From: an uncultured Eubacteriales bacterium
GTDB taxonomy: Bacteria > Bacillota > Clostridia > Oscillospirales > CAG-272
NCBI GenBank assembly: GCA_900321265.1
Contig: ONVJ01000130.1
Span: 1-5,152, forward strand
Length of the DNA: 5,152 nt
Reading direction: 5' to 3'
Part shown: positions 1-5,152 of the stretch, in pieces
Position numbering within the stretch: the stretch's first letter is position 1
Layout: each line of letters starts with the position of its first letter
The notes under the pieces: model-generated
What the model was told of the DNA's origin: nothing
The model's database searches: none
The model's input: only the letters and a program-made list of their open reading frames with translations
Position numbers and translations under genes: made by a program

Positions 1-24
1 GTTCTCAATCATCCTTATGAGAAC
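1..24. repeat. Inverted repeat at window edge (7-bp arms)
   Basis: GTTCTCA at 1-7 is perfectly repeated in inverse as TGAGAAC at 18-24, with a 10-base spacer. It could be the first of a chain of hairpins in an upstream transcript or a protein-binding dyad. It begins at the very first base, so its true extent cannot be seen. Its right arm shares three bases with the next hairpin (22-41). Confidence 0.4.
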
Positions 25-46
25 CGCCCTTCGGCGTGGTTTTTAT
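22..46 (+). terminator. Possible weak terminator hairpin, imperfect stem
   Basis: AACC (22-25) can pair with GGTT (38-41), and GCC (26-28) with GGC (33-35), around a CTTC loop. A two-base bulge lies at 36-37. TTT-A-TT follows the stem, giving a terminator-like shape on the + strand. It overlaps the stronger palindrome at 38-69 by four bases, so the two cannot form fully together. It would serve a + strand gene upstream of the window, or act as part of an attenuator. The stem is imperfect, so this is a tentative call. Confidence 0.35.
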
Positions 47-79
47 TCATCGGTGCATGAATAAAAACCCTTGTTTTTT
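38..79 (+). terminator. 13-bp perfect hairpin followed by T-run, likely terminator of upstream transcript
   Basis: GGTTTTTATTCAT (38-50) and ATGAATAAAAACC (57-69) are exact reverse complements with a six-base loop (CGGTGC). The right arm is followed by a T-rich run (TTGTTTTTT, 71-79), as in a Rho-independent terminator read on the + strand. No such run follows on the - strand side. The stem is AT-rich, hence weaker than a classical terminator. Because the iorA promoter lies downstream (117-145), the simplest reading is insulation from an upstream gene. An attenuator is the alternative. Confidence 0.6.
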
Positions 80-116
80 CAAAAATGCGGATTGTTTCCG
101 AATATAAAGATTTTTC

Positions 117-145
117 TTGCATTTTTCTGCTTTTTGTTGTATAAT
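117..145 (+). promoter_or_regulatory. Sigma-70-type promoter for the iorAB-paaK-ACT operon
   Basis: A perfect -10 hexamer TATAAT lies at 140-145. TTGCAT at 117-122 sits exactly 17 bases upstream and keeps the TTG core of the -35 consensus, though only three of six positions match. The stretch is T-rich, which often strengthens promoters. Transcription would start near 152, leaving a 5' leader of about 30 bases before the ATG at 184. That is too short for a riboswitch, so control at this promoter is probably at initiation. An ATAATA-AGC-TATTAT dyad (141-155) overlaps the -10 box and the predicted start. Confidence 0.7.
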
Positions 146-155
146 AAGCTATTAT
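141..155. promoter_or_regulatory. Candidate operator dyad over the -10 box
   Basis: ATAATA (141-146) and TATTAT (150-155) are exact inverted repeats with a three-base spacer (AGC). They cover most of the -10 hexamer and the predicted start point, where a repressor would block RNA polymerase. The arms are entirely A/T in an AT-rich leader, so chance is a real possibility. I do not recognise the motif. Confidence 0.25.
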
Positions 156-183
156 TACTTTAATCTCCGGAGCTTGATAAAAC

Positions 184-1911
184 ATGAAGAAACTGATGCT
201 TGGAAACGAAGCTGCGGCCAGGGGACTCTACGAGGCCGGATGTTCGGTCGTCTCCTCCTACCCCGGGACGCCTTCGACCGAGATAACCGAATTCGCGGCC
301 AAATACGATGAGATAAACTGCGAGTGGGCACCCAACGAAAAGGTGGCTCTCGAAACGGCATACGGCGCGTCGCTCGCCGGAGTAAGATCGGCCTGCGCGA
401 TGAAGCACGTCGGACTGAACGTCGCCGCCGACCCCCTCTTCACCCTCTCATACACCGGCGTCACCGGCGGCCTTGTCATCTTCGTCGCCGACGACCCCGC
501 GATGCACTCCTCTCAGAACGAGCAGGACTCCCGCAACTACGCGATCGCCGCGAAGGTGCCGATGGTCGAACCGTCTGATTCCGCCGAGGCGCTCTCGTTC
601 GTAAAATACGCCTTCGAGCTCTCGGAGAAATACGATACCCCCGTCATCTTCAGGATCTGCACGCGGACGGCTCACTCCCAGAGCGTCGTCGAGACCTCCG
701 AAAGAGTCCTCCCCGCCCGCATCCCCTATGAGAAAAAGCCCTCAAAATACATCATGATGCCGGCATACGCCAAGGCAAAGCACCCGATCGTCGAAGCCAG
801 GACGGCGGCCCTCGCCGAGCTTGCCGAGACGACTCCGCTCAACTTCGTCGACGAAGGCGACGGATCGTCGAAGCTCGGCGTCATCACCTCGGGGATCTGC
901 TACCAGTATGTCAAGGAGGCGCTGGGCGACAGCGCGAAGATCCTGAAGATAGGCATGCAGAATCCTCTGCCCTCAAAGAAGATCACGGATTTCGCCGCGT
1001 CGGTCGACCGTCTCGTCGTCGTCGAGGAACTTGATCCGGTGATCGAGCGCCACTGCAAAACTCTCGGGCTCAGTGTAGAGGGCCATTCCCTCTTCCCCGC
1101 CGTCGGCGAGTATTCGCAGCAGCTCATCGCCGCCGCGCTCGGACTGGAAGTTCCGGCGAACTCCCCCGAAAAGGTCCCGGTAAGGCCTCCGGTCATGTGC
1201 TCGGGCTGCCCTCACAGAGGACTCTTCTACACACTTGCGAAGAACAGGCTGACCGTCCTCGGTGACATCGGCTGCTACACCCTCGGGGCTCAGCAGCCGC
1301 TGAACGCCCTCGACTCGGTGCTCTGCATGGGCGCGTCGGTATCCGGCATCCACGGATTCCTCAAGGCCGATCCCGAAGCGGCGTCGCACACCGTCGCCGT
1401 CATCGGCGACTCGACCTTCATGCACTCGGGCATGACCGGGCTCTGCAACATAGCCTACAACGGCACCAAGGCGACTGTCATCATTCTCGACAACTCGATA
1501 ACCGGAATGACCGGACATCAGCAGAATCCGACGACCGGATACAACATAAAGGGCGATCCCGCGACCAAGATCGATCTCGAATCGCTCTGCCGCTCGCTCG
1601 GCATCCGCCGCGTGCGGGTCGTCGACCCTTATGATCTTGCCGCCTGCGACGCGGCAGTGAAGGAGGAACTGGCGGCGGACGAGCCCTCGGTCATCATATC
1701 GAGACGCCCCTGCGTGCTCCTCAAATACGTTAAGACAAATCCCCCCGTCAAGATCGATCCCGACGCCTGCCGGGGATGCCGCGCCTGCATGAGACTGGGC
1801 TGCCCGTCGATCTCGATGAGAGAAGGCAGGGCGACGGTCGATTCGACGCTCTGCACCGGATGCGGCGTCTGCGCGCAGCTCTGCCGGTTCGGCGCGATTA
1901 AGAAGGCATGA
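184..1911 (+). CDS. iorA: Indolepyruvate ferredoxin oxidoreductase, alpha subunit
   Basis: This is the catalytic TPP- and iron-sulfur-containing subunit. It oxidatively decarboxylates aryl pyruvates with CoA to aryl-acetyl-CoA, CO2 and reduced ferredoxin in the cytoplasm. The 575-residue length is about normal for a near-complete IorA. The N-terminal half is the pyrimidine-binding/transketolase-like region, with YPGTPSTEI at 26-34 and EWAPNEKVA at 47-55. CSGCPHR (339-345) opens the TPP-binding domain, whose GDS (408-410) and DN (436-437) form the metal/pyrophosphate motif. Two 4Fe-4S ferredoxin motifs close the protein: C529/C532/C535/C540, then C557/C560/C563/C567. The usual proline after the last cysteine is Arg568. 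GGAG (169-172) lies 11 bases before the ATG and supports this start. The stop overlaps an ATG in an ATGA junction with the iorB frame. Substrate preference among indole-, phenyl- and hydroxyphenylpyruvate cannot be read from sequence. Confidence 0.96.
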   Translation: MKKLMLGNEAAARGLYEAGCSVVSSYPGTPSTEITEFAAKYDEINCEWAPNEKVALETAYGASLAGVRSACAMKHVGLNVAADPLFTLSYTGVTGGLVIFVADDPAMHSSQNEQDSRNYAIAAKVPMVEPSDSAEALSFVKYAFELSEKYDTPVIFRICTRTAHSQSVVETSERVLPARIPYEKKPSKYIMMPAYAKAKHPIVEARTAALAELAETTPLNFVDEGDGSSKLGVITSGICYQYVKEALGDSAKILKIGMQNPLPSKKITDFAASVDRLVVVEELDPVIERHCKTLGLSVEGHSLFPAVGEYSQQLIAAALGLEVPANSPEKVPVRPPVMCSGCPHRGLFYTLAKNRLTVLGDIGCYTLGAQQPLNALDSVLCMGASVSGIHGFLKADPEAASHTVAVIGDSTFMHSGMTGLCNIAYNGTKATVIILDNSITGMTGHQQNPTTGYNIKGDPATKIDLESLCRSLGIRRVRVVDPYDLAACDAAVKEELAADEPSVIISRRPCVLLKYVKTNPPVKIDPDACRGCRACMRLGCPSISMREGRATVDSTLCTGCGVCAQLCRFGAIKKA

Positions 1912-1917
1912 GCGGAC

Positions 1918-1923
1918 AGGAGG
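1918..1923 (+). promoter_or_regulatory. Ribosome binding site deciding the iorB start
   Basis: A full consensus AGGAGG lies eight bases upstream of the ATG at 1932. It falls inside the reading frame if the earlier ATG (1908) is used. That earlier ATG has only a weak AGAAGG (1901-1906) one base before it, too close for good initiation. The downstream start is therefore favoured. Confidence 0.8.
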
Positions 1924-1931
1924 ACGGAAAA

Positions 1932-2522
1932 ATGACTGAAAACAATGCAAACGGTACGGTCAGCATACTGATCGTCGGAGTCGGCGGACAGGGCACTCTG
2001 CTCGCAAGCAAGATACTCGGAAGGATACTCGTCGGCCGCGGATACGACGTCAAGGTATCCGAGCTGCACGGCATGAGCCAGCGCGGCGGATCGGTCACGA
2101 CATACGTAAAATACGGAAAAAAGGTCTTCTCGCCGGTGATCGAGGCGGGAGAGGCGGACTATATAGTCTCATTCGAGAAACTTGAGGCCGCCAGATGGGC
2201 CCACTGCCTGAAGAAGGGCGGAAAGATAATAACCAACACCCAGCAGATAGATCCGATGCCGGTGACCTCCGGCGCCGCGGTCTACCCGGCGGATATCCTT
2301 GAGAAGCTGAAGGGCGACGGTCTCGACATCGACGCTTTCGACGCCCTCTCCCCCGCCGTGGCGGCGGGATCCGCGAAGGCGGTGAACATCGTCCTCATGG
2401 GGCGGCTCGCCAGATACCTCGGGATCGAAAGGGATGTCTGGACCGATACCATCAGAGAATCGGTCGCTCCTAAATTCACCGATATCAATCTCCGCGCCTT
2501 CGAAGCGGGATACTCACTCTGA
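1932..2522 (+). CDS. iorB: Indolepyruvate ferredoxin oxidoreductase, beta subunit
   Basis: This is the small gamma-type (POR/KOR family) subunit that pairs with IorA in the heteromeric aryl-pyruvate oxidoreductase. It is 196 residues from the ATG at 1932, close to the usual length. An in-frame ATG at 1908 would add eight residues (MSGQEDGK) that look like translated RBS, so I prefer 1932. The family's glycine-rich motif VGVGGQGTLLAS is at 15-26, and SELHGMSQRGGSV (43-55) is the strongly conserved IorB/PorG signature. The later segment AVNIVLMGRLA (150-160) is also typical. The gene starts 20 bases after iorA ends, so the two subunits should be made together. There is no frameshift or missing motif. 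A related 2-oxoacid oxidoreductase gamma subunit is the only real alternative, and the adjacent IorA makes that unlikely. Confidence 0.94.
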   Translation: MTENNANGTVSILIVGVGGQGTLLASKILGRILVGRGYDVKVSELHGMSQRGGSVTTYVKYGKKVFSPVIEAGEADYIVSFEKLEAARWAHCLKKGGKIITNTQQIDPMPVTSGAAVYPADILEKLKGDGLDIDAFDALSPAVAAGSAKAVNIVLMGRLARYLGIERDVWTDTIRESVAPKFTDINLRAFEAGYSL

Positions 2523-2540
2523 AACACAATAATCCGAAAA

Positions 2541-2549
2541 GGAAGGTGG
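2541..2549 (+). promoter_or_regulatory. Distant ribosome binding site for the CoA ligase gene
   Basis: The purine-rich GGAAGGTGG is the only Shine-Dalgarno-like sequence before the ATG at 2562. The AGGTGG core ends 12 bases upstream, longer than the usual 5-9. No better start codon lies nearer in the same frame (the GTG at 2546 is out of frame), and the protein aligns by eye with PaaK from its first residues. The start is kept, with possibly reduced translation relative to iorAB. Confidence 0.5.
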
Positions 2550-2561
2550 ACATAAGAACCT

Positions 2562-3869
2562 ATGGCAGAACAGTACTGGCAGAAGGAGCTGGAAACAGCC
2601 CCGAGAGCCGAAATCGAAGCGCTTCAGCTGAAAAGGCTGAAGGAGACGGTCGAGCGGGAATACGCAAAAGTCCCGATCTACCGCGAAAGAATGGACAGCA
2701 CCGGAGTAAGACCTGAAGATATAAAAACGCTTGACGACATAAGGAGACTTCCCTTCACCGTCAAGCAGGATCTGCGCGACACCTACCCCTACGGAATGTT
2801 CGCCGTCGACATGAAGGACGTCGTGAGACTTCACGCCTCCTCGGGAACGACGGGCAAGCAGATCGTCGTCGGCTATACCGCCAACGATCTTTCGGTATGG
2901 GCCAACCTGATCGCGAGACAGCTGACAGCCGCGGGCATCGGAAAGGACGACTTCATGCAGGTCGCCTTCGGATACGGCCTCTTCACCGGCGGTCTCGGGC
3001 TTCACGACGGAGCCCAGCTGGTGGGTACCACCGTCATCCCGATATCCACAGGGAACACCGCGAGACAGCTGACCGTCCTCAAGGATTTCGGAGCGACCGC
3101 CATCTGCTGCACGCCCTCCTACGCCATGTATCTGGCAGAGTCGGCCGAGGCGGCGGGGATAGTCGGCGATCTCAAGCTCAGAGCCGGCATCTTCGGAGCC
3201 GAGCCCTGGACCGAGGAAATGAGGCGCCAGATCGAAGCGAAGCTTCACATCAAAGCCTACGACATCTACGGCCTGACCGAGGTCATGGGCCCCGGCGTCT
3301 CCTACGAGTGCTCCTGCCAGAAGGGGATGCACGTGAACGAGGACCACTTCATCGTCGAGATCATCGATCCCGACACCTGCGAGCCGGTCCCCGACGGCGA
3401 ATACGGCGAGATCGTCTACACCTCGCTCACCAAGGAGGCCTTCCCCGTCATCAGATACCGCACCCGCGACATCGGCATGATCACCCGCGAGCCCTGCGCC
3501 TGCGGACGGACCTTCGCCAGGATGTCGAAGCCCCGCGGAAGGACCGACGACATGCTCATCATCCGGGGAGTCAACGTCTTCCCGTCACAGATCGAGACAG
3601 TGCTCATCAACCTCGGCTACGCGCCGAACTACCAGATCATCGTCGACAGAGTCAACAACCTTGACACCTTCGAGGTCAGGGTCGAGATCAGCGACGAGAA
3701 CTTCGACGACTCGGTCGCCGCACTCGCGGCCCGCGAGAAGAAGATCACCGAGGCTATGCGGAGCCTGCTCGGCATCGGCCCGAAGATCACCCTTGTGAAC
3801 CCGAGATCGATCGCCAGGTCGGAAGGCAAGGCAAAGCGGGTCATCGACCTGCGCAAGCTGACCGACTGA
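2562..3869 (+). CDS. paaK: Phenylacetate-CoA ligase (AMP-forming), PaaK family
   Basis: This ANL-superfamily adenylating enzyme interconverts arylacetate + ATP + CoA with arylacetyl-CoA + AMP + PPi. At 435 residues it has the usual PaaK length. The N-terminal region has the typical LQLKRLKETV...VPIYRERM pattern (21-44). The P-loop-like A3 motif SSGTTGK is at 93-99. YDIYGLTE (233-240) is the adenylate-binding A5 motif, RYRTRD (298-303) the A7 region, GRTDDM (326-331) the hinge, and RGVNVFPSQIE (335-345) the start of the C-terminal domain. EGKAKRV (421-427) holds the probable catalytic lysine, K423. Cysteines C250, C252, C312 and C314 could form a metal site (inference). The gene lies 39 bases after iorB and acts on that enzyme's product. 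PaaK may run toward free arylacetate plus ATP when IorAB works oxidatively. Phenylacetate, indoleacetate or hydroxyphenylacetate could be the substrate. Confidence 0.93.
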   Translation: MAEQYWQKELETAPRAEIEALQLKRLKETVEREYAKVPIYRERMDSTGVRPEDIKTLDDIRRLPFTVKQDLRDTYPYGMFAVDMKDVVRLHASSGTTGKQIVVGYTANDLSVWANLIARQLTAAGIGKDDFMQVAFGYGLFTGGLGLHDGAQLVGTTVIPISTGNTARQLTVLKDFGATAICCTPSYAMYLAESAEAAGIVGDLKLRAGIFGAEPWTEEMRRQIEAKLHIKAYDIYGLTEVMGPGVSYECSCQKGMHVNEDHFIVEIIDPDTCEPVPDGEYGEIVYTSLTKEAFPVIRYRTRDIGMITREPCACGRTFARMSKPRGRTDDMLIIRGVNVFPSQIETVLINLGYAPNYQIIVDRVNNLDTFEVRVEISDENFDDSVAALAAREKKITEAMRSLLGIGPKITLVNPRSIARSEGKAKRVIDLRKLTD

Positions 3870-3899
3870 CCGCGGAATCGGAACAGGAAAGGAAGAAAA

Positions 3900-4310
3900 A
3901 TGGCAGTAAAACAGCTTTCGGTTTTTATTGAAAACAGACACGGGATGCTCGCCGAGATCTGCTCGGCGCTCGCATCCGCCGGGATCGACATCAGGGCGCT
4001 CTCGCTGGCTGAAACGCCCGATTACGGCATCCTGAGACTCATCGTATCCGATACCGACAAGGCTTACGAGACGGTCAGGGCGACCGGCAGGAGCGCGAAG
4101 ATCAATCACGTGCTCGGCCTGAGGGTCGACGACCGTCCGGGTGGCCTCTCGGCTCCCCTCTCGCTCCTGACCGAAGCCGGCTTCGACGTGGAGTACATGT
4201 ACGCCTTCATAGGCGAGAACAAAGACTTCGCCGACGTCGTCATGCGCGTGAAGGACACCGCCGCGGCGGAAGCCCTCCTCAGGGACAAGGGATATACGCT
4301 TATAGACTGA
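3900..4310 (+). CDS. Tandem ACT-domain protein, probable amino-acid sensor
   Basis: This is a stand-alone 136-residue protein made of two ACT domains and nothing else. The first spans about 3-69, with the ligand-loop region ENRHGMLAEICSALASAGID (11-30). The second spans about 71-136, with DDRPGGLSAPLSLLTEAGFD (77-96). ACT domains are small regulatory folds that commonly bind amino acids between paired domains. His14 stands where a proline is common in the first loop, whereas the second keeps RPGG. No DNA-binding or enzyme domain is visible. It follows paaK by 30 bases with a good AAGGAAG RBS and is the last gene before the terminator, so it is clearly part of the operon. Such proteins often accompany paaK and iorAB. 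A role in sensing an aromatic amino acid and modulating the ligase or oxidoreductase is inference. Confidence 0.85.
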   Translation: MAVKQLSVFIENRHGMLAEICSALASAGIDIRALSLAETPDYGILRLIVSDTDKAYETVRATGRSAKINHVLGLRVDDRPGGLSAPLSLLTEAGFDVEYMYAFIGENKDFADVVMRVKDTAAAEALLRDKGYTLID

Positions 4311-4326
4311 CCGCTATTTAACATTT

Positions 4327-4366
4327 TTCTCCCCGGAAGTTCATTCGCTTCCGGGGAGAATTATAT
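4327..4366 (+). terminator. Rho-independent terminator ending the operon
   Basis: TTCTCCCCGGAAG (4327-4339) and CTTCCGGGGAGAA (4348-4360) are exact reverse complements, giving a 13-bp GC-rich stem with an eight-base loop. A T/A-rich tail (TTATATT) follows on the + strand, 17 bases after the ACT gene stops. On the - strand the bases after the stem are A-rich with only a short T pair. The convergent lysA ends 28 bases from the right arm, so the hairpin may act on both transcripts, but termination of the + strand operon is better supported. Confidence 0.85.
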
Positions 4367-4387
4367 TGCGGATCTCAGAAGACGTCT

Positions 4388-5152
4388 TTACACATCCCAA
4401 AGGGCGGTGTCCTCGGGGCTCTGGCCTCTGACGGCAAGACGGTCTATACCGCCGCTGATCATGACCACCGGCGGGCGTGGGACCCTGTTGTAGTTTGATG
4501 ACATGGCGAACTGATAGGCGCCGGCCGTCGCGCAGGCGAGCAGGTCGCCGCGCCTGATGTCGGAAGGCAGCGGGATGTTCTCACCGAGAAGGTCGCCGCT
4601 CTCGCAGCATCTTCCGGCGACGGTGAAGTTCTCTTCCCCGGCCTCAGACGCGCGGGAGGCGAGATAGAAGGTATATGGGGACCTGTAGAGCGCGTATCTC
4701 GGGTTGTCGGTCATTCCGCCGTCGACCGAAACGTATGCCTTGTATCCGGGTATCCGCTTTACCGAACCTACGGTGTAGATCATCATCCCCGCGTCGGCGA
4801 CGACCGAACGTCCCGGCTCGATGAAGATACGCGGAAGCGCAAGTCCGCGCTCCGCCGCGGTCGACCTGACGGCAGAGGCGATGTCGGCTATGACGGCGGC
4901 GGCGTCGGGCGAGGGCTGGTCGGCGGTATATCTGACGCCGAAGCCGCCGCCCAGATCGAGGATCCCGGCCTCATATCCGAATCTGTCCTTCATATCGGCG
5001 GCGAAGGAGGTCATGATCCGCGCCGTCTGAGTCTGGACCGAGGCGTCGAAGAGCTGCGATCCGACATGGCAGTGGAATCCGCAGAGCTCGAGGTTCCCAA
5101 GCGAGAGCGCGAGAGCCGTAGCTCTCTCCGCCTGACCGGTGGCGACGGCAAA
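4388..5152 (-). CDS. lysA: Diaminopimelate decarboxylase, C-terminal part (runs off window)
   Basis: LysA makes L-lysine and CO2 from meso-diaminopimelate, the last step of the DAP pathway, using PLP. Translating from the right edge gives 254 uninterrupted residues ending in ALWDV before TAA. The frame stays open to 5152, so the Met at 5014 is internal and the true start lies beyond the window. The missing N-terminus, perhaps 150-170 residues, would hold the PLP lysine. Visible motifs, counted from the edge, are GFHCHVGSQ (25-33), LDLGGGFG (65-72), the PLP-phosphate EPGR (112-115), DGGMTDNPRYALY (144-156), CESGD (183-187; C183 contributes to the active site) and TAGAYQFAMSSNYN (209-222). HxHxGSQ and CESGD separate LysA from ornithine or arginine decarboxylases of the same fold. 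The gene converges on the ior operon and is functionally unrelated to it. Confidence 0.94.
   Translation of the reverse strand, partial: FAVATGQAERATALALSLGNLELCGFHCHVGSQLFDASVQTQTARIMTSFAADMKDRFGYEAGILDLGGGFGVRYTADQPSPDAAAVIADIASAVRSTAAERGLALPRIFIEPGRSVVADAGMMIYTVGSVKRIPGYKAYVSVDGGMTDNPRYALYRSPYTFYLASRASEAGEENFTVAGRCCESGDLLGENIPLPSDIRRGDLLACATAGAYQFAMSSNYNRVPRPPVVMISGGIDRLAVRGQSPEDTALWDV

Noticed and set aside
18..45. T-box-like leader (GAACCGC resembling part of the T-box core)
   Set aside because: The preceding GGGTG part of the T-box is absent, and no specifier or stem I structure can be seen within the window. The match is too short.
88..100. Small hairpin CGGA-TTGTT-TCCG before the promoter
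   Set aside because: Only a four-base stem; expected by chance in this length of sequence.
973..1950. Long open frame on the - strand (325 codons) opposite iorA
   Set aside because: It is antisense to a fully recognisable iorA and is arginine-rich and low in recognisable motifs. Its openness follows from the strong third-position GC bias of the + strand gene.
2514..3347. Long open frame on the - strand (277 codons) opposite paaK
   Set aside because: It mirrors conserved paaK codons, shows no family motif and has no visible RBS or promoter. It is a shadow frame.
2897..3664. Overlapping + strand frame (255 codons) inside paaK
   Set aside because: The translation is rich in Arg/His/Ser in a low-complexity pattern typical of an out-of-frame reading of GC-rich coding sequence.
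5012..5014. Met codon at 5014 as the start of lysA
   Set aside because: The frame continues open to the window edge and encodes the conserved GFHCHVGSQ motif upstream of this Met, so it is internal.
1..5152. Mobile elements, CRISPR arrays, tRNA or rRNA genes
   Set aside because: No transposase or integrase frames, spaced direct repeats or RNA-gene-like sequence were seen on either strand.

Overview
The window is a GC-rich bacterial chromosome segment. The genes look to be around 60% G+C with strong C/G third-position bias, and the leader at 1-183 is strikingly AT-rich. It carries one complete four-gene operon on the + strand and the 3' part of a convergent gene on the - strand. The content (two ferredoxin-linked enzyme subunits, an AMP-forming aryl-CoA ligase, tandem ACT domains, a diaminopimelate decarboxylase) fits an anaerobe, perhaps a gut-type Clostridia member or similar. 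No taxonomic marker is present, so that is only a suggestion.

Layout. 1-80: tail of an upstream transcript, or a leader, with overlapping hairpins ending in a T-rich run. 117-145: a good sigma-70-type promoter with a perfect TATAAT, overlapped by a small dyad. 184-1911: iorA. 1932-2522: iorB, with a start chosen downstream of an ATGA overlap. 2562-3869: paaK-type phenylacetate-CoA ligase. 3900-4310: small tandem ACT-domain protein. 4327-4366: a 13-bp perfect terminator hairpin. 4388 to beyond 5152 on the - strand: lysA, cut by the window edge. There is no gene-free stretch over 300 bases.

How the genes work together. IorAB oxidatively decarboxylates aryl-2-oxoacids (indolepyruvate, phenylpyruvate, 4-hydroxyphenylpyruvate, made by transamination of Trp/Phe/Tyr) to arylacetyl-CoA, CO2 and reduced ferredoxin. 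The PaaK-type ligase interconverts arylacetyl-CoA and free arylacetate with AMP/PPi/ATP. The operon could run as a fermentative route from aromatic amino acids to arylacetates. It could also run in reverse, salvaging arylacetates into aromatic amino acids by reductive carboxylation. The ACT protein is a plausible amino-acid sensor for the pathway. lysA is a separate housekeeping unit (lysine synthesis from meso-DAP) that only shares the convergent intergenic gap.

I do not see a previously undescribed system. The module is a recognisable one. The points most worth a second look are the leader hairpins, the dyad over the -10 box, the ACT protein's role, and the direction of the pathway.
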